Shown here: positions 9,112-16,303 of the stretch, one piece after another
Position numbering within the stretch: the first letter of the stretch is position 1
How the letters are laid out: every line of letters starts with the position of its first letter
Notes under the pieces: generated by a model
The model's input: only the letters and a program-made list of their open reading frames with translations
Database searches by the model: none
What the model was told of the DNA's origin: nothing
Program-made: the position numbers and the translations under genes
From: Candidatus Zambryskibacteria bacterium RIFCSPLOWO2_12_FULL_39_16
Lineage (GTDB): Bacteria > Patescibacteriota > Minisyncoccia > Phycocordibacterales > WO2-35-19
Reading direction: 5' to 3'
NCBI GenBank assembly: GCA_001824215.1
Contig: MHWS01000013.1
Span: forward strand, 1-38,396
DNA length: 38,396 nt

Positions 9112-9693
9112 CTATCGTGAAAGACATTGGTTGTTGCATTGCTTTACAAAATCACTCCTTTTGCTGTCACAATTATACATACAAGAGTTATATGCCTCTG
9201 ATGGTTTGTAGCTCGGGAATGTTGACCTACATTCGTTTGTACACGAGTTATAAATCTCGGTTCCCAGAGTAAGACATTCACCAGAACACCTCACTATCGG
9301 TTCTTGTTTTTTTGCTGAAATAATCCAATAAGAAAAACTCCCAAAAATACAGATAATTGCAATGAAACAAATGATGTAAAAGATAATACTTCGCTTTTTT
9401 TCGTTTTTAATTATATACGATATTAGACTTGCAATCAGATAATAAAAACATCCGATTATTAAAATTATCAATACCCAACCCAAAATATTTGGTTCGGGAA
9501 AACGAAAAGGACCTCCCGTAAGATATCCCACATTTATTCCTAAGTTTTTAAAGATAGTAAATATTAGGAGGATAGAAATTAAATTGAATAAAGCAAACGG
9601 GGCTAAAAAAGGCAAAATGTAAGAACTGACGGATAATAAAAACAATAAACCAAAGATGGCGAAAGTTAATTTAGTTGGTTTTAAAAGATTCAT
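9112..9693 (-). CDS. membrane protein with Cys-rich C-terminus (duplicated twin CX3C)
   Basis: Hydrophobic helices followed by CSGEC-x10-CTNEC-x15-CMYNC-x10-CNNQC. Confidence 0.6.
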   Translation of the reverse strand: MNLLKPTKLTFAIFGLLFLLSVSSYILPFLAPFALFNLISILLIFTIFKNLGINVGYLTGGPFRFPEPNILGWVLIILIIGCFYYLIASLISYIIKNEKKRSIIFYIICFIAIICIFGSFSYWIISAKKQEPIVRCSGECLTLGTEIYNSCTNECRSTFPSYKPSEAYNSCMYNCDSKRSDFVKQCNNQCLSR

Positions 9694-9759
9694 ATCAAGA
9701 ATTTTCTTTACTTAAAATCAAATTATAGGCCAATTTGTTCAAATTCGCGAATTCCCCGA

Positions 9760-9834
9760 TGGTGCCCCCGCGAGGAATCGGACCTCGATCAACAGCTCCG
9801 CAAGCCGTTATTTTATCCATTAAACTACGAGGGC
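9760..9834 (-). tRNA. tRNA-Arg (anticodon GCG), CCA encoded
   Basis: Cloverleaf: gccctcg ta gttt aatggata aaat a acggc ttgcgga gctgt tgat cgagg tccgatt cctcg cgggggc a + CCA. Confidence 0.93.
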
Positions 9835-10499
9835 TTTATTTGATTGTGTATAGCATATCCTAACGCTAAAATCTCTTTTCGTATAGAGCTACTTAAATAT
9901 GAGAGTATACAAATACCATGGAAGTTTTTTCTAAATCTTTTCTTTAAACTTCTTCTTTTTATCAAAGTTTTAGTAAATTGTGATTCTGGAATTTCTAATA
10001 ATTTTGACCAAAATTGCCGAGTTTCTTTTATGGGATGATAATAATGTAAATGTAAACGGACCCTAAATTTTTTCTCGTCTAGTTCATAGCAGTTTCTTAA
10101 AAGTGATATAAAAAGTTCAAGTAATTTTGGGTCAGTATTTACAAATATTAATCCGCTCACTTTTTCATGTTTTGCTCCTTCTGCCCAATAAAGCATAGAA
10201 ATTAGAGATTTCTGAAAACTTACTAAATCTAATGGATAAGACAGAATTTCTTCGTCGGCTTTTTTCTGAATTTTTTCCAATTCATCCATCTTATTTTTTC
10301 TTTTTACTTTTGCAGAAAGTATACGTATATTTGCGAGATGTTTTAGCAAGGTTTTACGATCAAATGGCATACCTAAACTTTCACTAAACCAAGATGATAG
10401 GGTACTCTTAGGGATATCAAGCATTCTCTGTAATTTGTTATAAGAAACTCCTTGTTCTCGTAATTTTCTGGCTTTTTCTTTAGTTTGCTTTGTGTACAT
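9825..10499 (-). CDS. HTH + LAGLIDADG-like domain protein (paralogue of 15635..16303)
   Basis: N-terminal HTH (KARKLREQGVSYNKLQRMLDIPKSTLSSWF), then LISMLYWAEGAKH...LIFVNTDPKLLELFISLLRN...FRVRLHLHYYH...FWSKLLEIPESQFTKT. Stop codon lies inside the tRNA-Arg. Confidence 0.8.
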   Translation of the reverse strand: MYTKQTKEKARKLREQGVSYNKLQRMLDIPKSTLSSWFSESLGMPFDRKTLLKHLANIRILSAKVKRKNKMDELEKIQKKADEEILSYPLDLVSFQKSLISMLYWAEGAKHEKVSGLIFVNTDPKLLELFISLLRNCYELDEKKFRVRLHLHYYHPIKETRQFWSKLLEIPESQFTKTLIKRRSLKKRFRKNFHGICILSYLSSSIRKEILALGYAIHNQIKPS

Positions 10500-10599
10500 A
10501 AATAATTGGATAGATTATATATTATTAAATTATATAGTCTAGGTTCAATTATTCAAGACAATTTTTGTGGATAATTAGTTTCTACTGGGAGCACAAAAT

Positions 10600-11067
10600 T
10601 TATCTCGCCAATATAGTATCAAACCATTTGTGGATGATTGATTCCTTTAAAAATTCTTCATCGAGAAATTCCAGGAGAACATCTCGGACGTCATTTAAGT
10701 TGATTTCCTCGTTTATTGGAATTATAGTGAGAGGAAGGAGAGAACTTACCGGATGCATCAAAATGCGAGCGCCATGAACGTGTTCATCTTCAATCCAAAA
10801 AGATCGGTATGACGTCCATGGGTAGAGTTGCCTGCCGAAAACTATCCCCTTCGGTACTATTTTTGTGGTTACAACTTTAGTTTCCTTATATGAAAGCATG
10901 CCCACTGTTACTCCGGCGATTATGATGAATATACCGAAAAGAAAATTACCAAAATAAAAAGCCAGGACTGATGCACCCAAAGTTATGGCCCCGAGTACCC
11001 AATACCAATCATTGGCTTTTTTATCAAAATGATGCTCGGGTGAATTCCATTCCAAAATAGTTTCCAT
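10600..11067 (-). CDS. conserved-looking membrane protein with two TM helices
   Basis: WYWVLGAITLGASVLAFYFGNFLFGIFIIIAGVTVGML followed by a PH-like soluble part. Confidence 0.7.
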   Translation of the reverse strand: METILEWNSPEHHFDKKANDWYWVLGAITLGASVLAFYFGNFLFGIFIIIAGVTVGMLSYKETKVVTTKIVPKGIVFGRQLYPWTSYRSFWIEDEHVHGARILMHPVSSLLPLTIIPINEEINLNDVRDVLLEFLDEEFLKESIIHKWFDTILAR

Positions 11068-11090
11068 TCACTATATTTTAGCATATCAAA

Positions 11091-11450
11091 TTATCTAACA
11101 ATACTGCCCGGGGGGACATTTTCTGAAACTTTGAGTAAAGAAAAAAATTGACCTGCCTGCACTTCGTCTGCACTGACAGGTGACATGTCTCCAGAAAATG
11201 CCATAATCATAGCTTGGCTTTCAAGTCCCATTATCTTTCTTGGTTCCAGATTTGTAACAAAAGTGCAGATAACACCTACAAGCTCTTTTACAGAAACAAA
11301 CTTAGCGATGCCTGAAATAACTTGCCTTATATCTTCTTCACCAAAATCAACCGAAAGTTTAAGCAGTTTCTCAGAACCTTCTATTGGCTCTGCGGAAACT
11401 ATTTTTCCCGCTCTTATCTCTACTTTTTTGAAATCATCTATAGTAATCAT
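11091..11450 (-). CDS. stand-alone tRNA-binding (EMAPII/MetRS beta-like) domain protein
   Basis: ITIDDFKKVEIRAGKIVSAEPIEGSEKLLKLSVDFGEEDIRQVISGIAK...LEPRKIMGLESQAMIMA...VPPGSIVR. Confidence 0.92.
   Translation of the reverse strand: MITIDDFKKVEIRAGKIVSAEPIEGSEKLLKLSVDFGEEDIRQVISGIAKFVSVKELVGVICTFVTNLEPRKIMGLESQAMIMAFSGDMSPVSADEVQAGQFFSLLKVSENVPPGSIVR
11150..11181. repeat. degenerate palindromic element in frame in the tRNA-binding domain gene
   Basis: acctgcctgcacttcgtctgcactgacaggt, imperfect inverted repeat; encodes SADEVQAG. Confidence 0.5.
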
Positions 11451-11517
11451 GAATAAAGTATAAGTATTTTTAATTTTATTGTCTAATGCCTATTTATGTT
11501 GTAATATCTATGTTTAT

Positions 11518-11602
11518 GGAGGGTTGGCAGAATGGTAATGCACTAGTCTTGAAAACTAGCGGGCGCAAGCCCTTGGAGGTTCGAGCCCTCCACCCTCCGC
11601 CA
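11518..11602 (+). tRNA. tRNA-Ser (anticodon TGA), CCA encoded
   Basis: GGAGGGT/ACCCTCC acceptor, loop CTTGAAA, long variable arm, T-arm GGAGG-TTCGAGC-CCTCC, terminal GCCA. Confidence 0.95.
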
Positions 11603-11668
11603 AGTTTTTGTGTACCAGAAGACTCAAACAATATAAAAAGTGATATTATCGATAGGAGGAGGTTTGAT

Positions 11669-11980
11669 ATGGATAGTATAAGAGAGGAAATAGTTCTTTC
11701 AGGGATTGACGAAAAAAGACCAAGAACTCTTGAAGAGATTCGAAAGAATCTCTGTCTTAGGCGCTCGGCCTTAATTCCCATTCACAGAGTCTTGTATAGT
11801 CTTGAGCGGTTAAAGTGTGTGGAAAGAAAAAGCCGTTCAATTAGGGATAAAAAACTGGTCAGAAGTTACGGAATGCCTGTTCCGGAATTTCTTCTGACCG
11901 ATGTAGGCGTCCTCTGGAGAGACAAAGGGGTTCGTCCAAAGTTTCCTTCTGTGTCATATTCTAACCATAGGCTCGCTTGA
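11669..11980 (+). CDS. small hypothetical protein (103 aa), possibly winged-helix
   Basis: ATG preceded by aggaggaggtttgat; the longer ORF 11486 runs through the tRNA. MDSIREEIVLSGIDEKRPRTLEEIRKNLCLRRSALIPIHRVLYSLERLKCVERKSR. Confidence 0.7.
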   Translation: MDSIREEIVLSGIDEKRPRTLEEIRKNLCLRRSALIPIHRVLYSLERLKCVERKSRSIRDKKLVRSYGMPVPEFLLTDVGVLWRDKGVRPKFPSVSYSNHRLA

Positions 11981-11997
11981 ACTACTAGCGAGCCTAT
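11967..11997 (+). terminator. hairpin at gene end
   Basis: ataggctcgc ... gcgagcctat, 10-bp stem overlapping the stop; weak T tract. Confidence 0.55.
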
Positions 11998-12061
11998 TCC
12001 TTTACATACCAAACTTAACCCCGCGAATCCAATAGGAAACCCAGTTTATTATAAAAAAGTA

Positions 12062-12083
12062 CCCCCGCCAGGTGCGGGCGGGG
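12062..12083. repeat. intergenic GC-rich palindromic element
   Basis: cccccgccaggtgcgggcgggg. Confidence 0.65.
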
Positions 12084-12109
12084 ATATTTGACCAAATTTG
12101 GTTAGATCA

Positions 12110-12457
12110 TCAACAGATGATGGTTGGTATTGGAGAAACCAACAAACAGCCGTTTTCCAAGAACCCTAGGTATGTTTCTCGGTGGCTTACATCGGTTACC
12201 AAACGATGTTTTCGGAATTGAGGAATCCAAATACACTCCTCGTCTAGAGGTATAAGTATTTCAAGAACGCATTCACTGGTGGGGTACCATTGATGCCAAA
12301 TATCACCGGGGAATTTGATCGCTTTAAATAATCCACGAACTTCTTTACTGGTTTTGAGACAGAGGTGATACCCAGATACAAATGCAACCGATACCAAAGC
12401 AATTTCCCGTGCACACTCACTTTTGGCCAGGACCTCTTGAGGAATGGTAATAGCCAT
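12110..12457 (-). CDS. small hypothetical protein (115 aa)
   Basis: Upstream gaggtgctctATG and a promoter-like TTGAAA-17-TATAGT; codon usage appears coherent. Confidence 0.55.
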   Translation of the reverse strand: MAITIPQEVLAKSECAREIALVSVAFVSGYHLCLKTSKEVRGLFKAIKFPGDIWHQWYPTSECVLEILIPLDEECIWIPQFRKHRLVTDVSHRETYLGFLENGCLLVSPIPTIIC

Positions 12458-12499
12458 AGAGCACCTCGGGAGTTACTTGGTGTACATAAATCTTCCCAT

Positions 12500-12528
12500 A
12501 CTATAATATTCTCGGACACATTTTTCAA
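12500..12528 (-). promoter_or_regulatory. sigma70-like promoter for the 12110..12457 gene
   Basis: Minus strand TTGAAA-17 nt-TATAGT. Confidence 0.55.
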
Positions 12529-12556
12529 GTACTAAAAAATCTTATATAATACATTT

Positions 12557-13006
12557 ATGAAATACCTAGGGATTGATTTTGGGAGTAAAAGAGTAGGTAT
12601 TGCCGTTTCCGACGAAACAGGCAGATTGGCTTTTCCTCATTCTGTTATTCCAAACAACGACGGACTTGTAGAGAAAATACTGGAAATTGTAAAAAGGGAA
12701 AATATTGAGGAGATAGTAGTAGGGGAGTCTAGGGATTTTAAGAATATACCGAATAAAATAATGGAGAAAATAGAAGAATTTAAGGCAGTACTTGAAGAAA
12801 AAACAAAATTAAAAATTTTATTTGAACCGGAATTTATGACAAGTAGCCAAGCGGAAAGAGGAATCATGTCTAGGCGTCCAGATACACAAAGTATTCGGGG
12901 AACGGGATCCCGACTAAAAAGTCGAGAGAAGAATGATATGCATGACGCTTCGGCTGCCGCTATTATCCTCCAATCCTTCTTGGATAAGAAACATCCTGTG
13001 TTATAA
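12557..13006 (+). CDS. ruvX: RuvX/YqgF-type Holliday junction resolvase
   Basis: MKYLGIDFGSKRVGIAVSDETGRLAFP, EEIVVGESRD, TSSQAERG, NDMHDASAAAIILQSFL. Confidence 0.92.
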   Translation: MKYLGIDFGSKRVGIAVSDETGRLAFPHSVIPNNDGLVEKILEIVKRENIEEIVVGESRDFKNIPNKIMEKIEEFKAVLEEKTKLKILFEPEFMTSSQAERGIMSRRPDTQSIRGTGSRLKSREKNDMHDASAAAIILQSFLDKKHPVL

Positions 13007-13015
13007 TTCACAGCA

Positions 13016-13978
13016 ATGCAGTTTAAATTTCTATCTAAATATTTCCCGCCGCCGCAATTTTTAAAACCGTCGCATATAGGAGTTTCTTTTTCCGATTTTA
13101 ACATCAAAGCTATTTCGTTTGACAAAACATCAGCCAAACCCCTTTTAAAAAGCGAGATTGTACCGATTGAAAAAGGGTCAATAGTTGCCGGAAATATAGT
13201 TGATATGGAAGAAATTGTGAAAAAACTTTCAGTTGTCAGGAAAAATCTTAATTCACAGTTTGTCTTTTTTGCCATGCCGGACGAACTGGCTTTTGTTTTT
13301 TCTACCTCGGTTTTGGTCGGCTCTAAAGGAGATGCGACAGAGAGTGTCGCATTTGTTATAGAAGAGAATGTACCCCTTTCTTTAAGTGATACCGTTTTTG
13401 ATTTTGTTCCAACCAAAATTGTCCGGTCTGATTTGGAATACAACGCTTCCGTGGTGGTCGCCGCTTGTGTTAAAAAAGAGTTGGAAAAATTCATAGAAGC
13501 GTTTCATAGGGCAGGATTTGAACCAATAGGTTGTATTCACGAATCTCAAGCTATCGCCAATGCTTTGGTGCCAAAAAATTTTTCAGGGACGTTATCCATT
13601 GTTCATGCCAGAAGAAACAGAGTCGGGATTTACTTGATAAAAAATAATCTGGTCTATTTTTCTACTCTAAGGTCTATTCTTGATGAAAATTACAACAAGC
13701 AGTTTTTAGACGAATATGAAAAGTTTTTGGATTATTGTTCGAGATATGATGTAGATAAAAATCAGTCCATAGAATCTGTTTTAATTTGTGGTGAATTTGA
13801 ATATGCAAAAAAAATACTGGAAGCAATAATGAATTCTACAAAACCGATGAAAGATGTAAAATTATCGAATGTTTGGACAAATGTCTTTGAAATAGACAAG
13901 TATTTACCAGACATCCCCTATGAGAAATCCTTAGGCTTTACAGGGTCAATTGGAGCGATTTTATCAGAGGTAGTTTAA
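13016..13978 (+). CDS. pilM: type IV pilus assembly PilM-like ATPase-fold protein
   Basis: IGVSFSDFNIKAISF, IEENVPLSLSDTVFDF; followed by PilN/PilO-like genes. Confidence 0.75.
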   Translation: MQFKFLSKYFPPPQFLKPSHIGVSFSDFNIKAISFDKTSAKPLLKSEIVPIEKGSIVAGNIVDMEEIVKKLSVVRKNLNSQFVFFAMPDELAFVFSTSVLVGSKGDATESVAFVIEENVPLSLSDTVFDFVPTKIVRSDLEYNASVVVAACVKKELEKFIEAFHRAGFEPIGCIHESQAIANALVPKNFSGTLSIVHARRNRVGIYLIKNNLVYFSTLRSILDENYNKQFLDEYEKFLDYCSRYDVDKNQSIESVLICGEFEYAKKILEAIMNSTKPMKDVKLSNVWTNVFEIDKYLPDIPYEKSLGFTGSIGAILSEVV

Positions 13979-13990
13979 ATTTCTAACGGG

Positions 13991-14536
13991 ATGAACCTTT
14001 TGCCAAAAACAGAAAAAGAGATTTTAAAAAAAGGTTTTAAGTCTCGTTTTATAATAATGTTATTGTTTCTTATAGCCACTTCTTTTTTTATTGGTTTCAT
14101 TATGCTTTTGCCTTCCTATCTTCTGACCTCGGGATATTTTTTTGGGACTACGCCGGGGAATAATTATTCGAAGAAAGAAGATGAGGACTCAATTAAAAAA
14201 ATTCTAAATTTACCGACGGAAATAGATTCCAAATTAAAAATTTTTCAATCAAACATTGACAATGTATCAGTAGCGGATTCTTTCAATAAAATTATTGAAC
14301 ATCTCCCTCTCGGGGTAACCCTAAATTCGGTGTCTTTTTCAAGAAACCAAACTGATAAAGAAAAAAAAGGTGTGGCCATCTTGATATCTGGTATGGCTTC
14401 CAACAGAGACTCTTTGGTACTGTTTTCAACGAATTTGAAAGATTCTAATTCGCTCTCTTCGGTTGAGGTACCTGTTTCAAGTTTAACCAGAGATAGAAAC
14501 CTTCCTTTTTCTATGAATATTTTTATTGAAAATTAA
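13991..14536 (+). CDS. pilN: PilN-like protein
   Basis: MNLLPKTEKE start, single TM, periplasmic domain, position after pilM. Confidence 0.65.
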   Translation: MNLLPKTEKEILKKGFKSRFIIMLLFLIATSFFIGFIMLLPSYLLTSGYFFGTTPGNNYSKKEDEDSIKKILNLPTEIDSKLKIFQSNIDNVSVADSFNKIIEHLPLGVTLNSVSFSRNQTDKEKKGVAILISGMASNRDSLVLFSTNLKDSNSLSSVEVPVSSLTRDRNLPFSMNIFIEN

Positions 14537-14538
14537 AG

Positions 14539-15063
14539 ATGAATAATTGGGTTCCAAAAAATAAGATTGTAAAATTTGCCGCTGTCACTGCTTTATTTAG
14601 CGTGATTTTATATTTTGGCGGTCTATTTATAGTCTCCGAGAAAATAAAAAAAATAGAGGATGACTATCATAGTACCGAATCAGATTCATATAAAGAAGAA
14701 AAATTCAGAGTCATAAAATCCATAGCTGTAACAAATACAGAACCGATACAGACACTCCAAGATTTTTTTGTTCAAAAGGGTGACGAAGCAAAATTTATAG
14801 ATCAGATAGAAAGTGCCGCTAGGGCTAATGGCATCAAATTTGAGACTAGTTCTATTGATGTTAGCTCAAATCAACCAGACTCATTTAAGGAAGATGTTAA
14901 TGTAAAGATGGCAATAGAAGGCTCTTGGCGAAATGTGATGTATTTTATAGATAAATTAGGGAGAATGCCTTTTGGAGTTTTAGTTCTAGATACCAGTTTA
15001 AATGCAGATACACCCGGTGATTGGTCTGGCTCTGTTGAGTTTATTATTTTCAGAGAAAAATGA
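14539..15063 (+). CDS. pilO: PilO-like protein
   Basis: N-terminal TM, coiled segment, position after pilN. Confidence 0.6.
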   Translation: MNNWVPKNKIVKFAAVTALFSVILYFGGLFIVSEKIKKIEDDYHSTESDSYKEEKFRVIKSIAVTNTEPIQTLQDFFVQKGDEAKFIDQIESAARANGIKFETSSIDVSSNQPDSFKEDVNVKMAIEGSWRNVMYFIDKLGRMPFGVLVLDTSLNADTPGDWSGSVEFIIFREK

Positions 15064-15365
15064 AATTTAATTTTTTAAAACTTAAAAAAGACAATTTACC
15101 GCCGCTAAAATCTTTGCGGCCTCAGATTTTTAATGTTGATTTGTTTTGGTTTGCAAGCCTAGGTTTGGTTTTAGTGATTTTTATAATCACCGCTTTTATT
15201 GGGTTTAAACTTTTTTACTCTCAATATTTTGAAACTTACAAACAATCGGCATCTGGCGAAGATTTTGAAAGTCTCATAAACATAGACAAACTAAAAAGTG
15301 CTATTCAAAAAAGAAGCGATCTCATAAGCAAGCCAGTCTCTTTACCAAAAGACCCTTCGTTATAA
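15060..15365 (+). CDS. small single-TM protein in the pil cluster
   Basis: 4-nt ATGA overlap with the preceding ORF; TM LGLVLVIFIITAFIGFKLF. Confidence 0.65.
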   Translation: MKFNFLKLKKDNLPPLKSLRPQIFNVDLFWFASLGLVLVIFIITAFIGFKLFYSQYFETYKQSASGEDFESLINIDKLKSAIQKRSDLISKPVSLPKDPSL

Positions 15366-15391
15366 AATTTTATTTGCGTTGAGTTCTGTAT

Positions 15392-15466
15392 TGGTGCCCT
15401 CGCTAGGAATCGGACCTAGATCTAGAAATTAGAAGTTTCTCGTTCTATCCATTGAACTACGAGGGC
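15392..15466 (-). tRNA. tRNA-Arg (anticodon TCT), CCA encoded
   Basis: gccctcg ta gttc aatggata gaac g agaaa cttctaa tttct agat ctagg tccgatt cctag cgagggc a + CCA. Confidence 0.94.
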
Positions 15467-15467
15467 A

Positions 15468-15543
15468 TGGTGCACGCTGCAGGGCTCGAACCTGCGGCCT
15501 ATTGTGTGTAAAACAATTGCTCTACCAACTGAGCTAAGCGTGC
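15468..15543 (-). tRNA. tRNA-Val (anticodon TAC), CCA encoded
   Basis: gcacgct...attgt tttacac acaat...gcagg ttcgagc cctgc agcgtgc a + CCA. Confidence 0.95.
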
Positions 15544-15634
15544 GTCTCTTATTTATACATTAAAATTTGAATTGCTTCAATGTTGTGGGTGATTGAACTT
15601 GTATAAACTATACTGTGTATGATAAACTCTACTT

Positions 15635-16303
15635 ATGAAAATAGTTGAGAAGGAAAGGGCCAGAACATTACGCAAACAGGGGAAATCCATGAATCAAATC
15701 GTAGAGGAAACTGGTTTTTCCAAAGCCAGTGTTAGTTTTTGGACTAGAGATATTGTTCTTACAAAAGCCCAAAGGAATAAAATTTCTAAAAGAGGCAGAA
15801 GCATTGAATCTATAGAAAAAAGAAGACTAAGTCGTCTTTTCAATATAAACAATAAAAGGAGAGCAATAATTGAAACAGCAAAAAAAGATTTTTCTGATTT
15901 ATCCGCTAGAGATTTAAAGTTAATCGGAGCAATGATTTATTGGGGAGAAGGTGGTAAAACTGGTAATTGGTCTGTTCGTCTTGCCAATAGCGATCCGTTA
16001 ATTATAAAAGTAATGATGAGATTTTTTAGAGAAATATGCAAAGTTCCTGAAAATAAATTTCATGCACATATTCACACGTTTGAAAATGCTGATGTAGAAA
16101 AAACTGAAAAATATTGGTCTGAAATATCTAGAATATCTAGGAAACAATTTTATAAAACATACATAAAACCGAGTATAGCAAGCCTACAAAAAAGAAAAAC
16201 ATTACCCAATGGGACTTTAGATATTTATGTCCATGATACAAAATTATTCCTAACCATTATGGGATGGATTGAAAAGATAAAGGATATATTATTAAAACCA
16301 TGA
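15635..16303 (+). CDS. HTH + LAGLIDADG-like domain protein (paralogue of 9825..10499)
   Basis: HTH KERARTLRKQGKSMNQIVEETGFSKASVSFWTRD, then LIGAMIYWGEGGKTG...VRLANSDPLIIKVMMRFFREI...FHAHIHTF...YWSEISRISRKQFYKTYIKPS. Confidence 0.85.
   Translation: MKIVEKERARTLRKQGKSMNQIVEETGFSKASVSFWTRDIVLTKAQRNKISKRGRSIESIEKRRLSRLFNINNKRRAIIETAKKDFSDLSARDLKLIGAMIYWGEGGKTGNWSVRLANSDPLIIKVMMRFFREICKVPENKFHAHIHTFENADVEKTEKYWSEISRISRKQFYKTYIKPSIASLQKRKTLPNGTLDIYVHDTKLFLTIMGWIEKIKDILLKP

Noticed and set aside
11486-11668. N-terminal extension of the 11669 ORF
   Set aside because: Overlaps all of tRNA-Ser; an internal ATG with a strong SD is the better start.
12244-12528. Alternative-frame minus ORF (94 aa)
   Set aside because: Extends across the promoter-like element of the 12110..12457 gene and lacks an SD; the 115-aa frame is better supported.
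12637-13494. 285-aa minus-strand ORF antisense to ruvX/pilM
   Set aside because: Ser/Thr-rich low-information translation exactly antisense to two well-supported genes; mirror-frame artefact.
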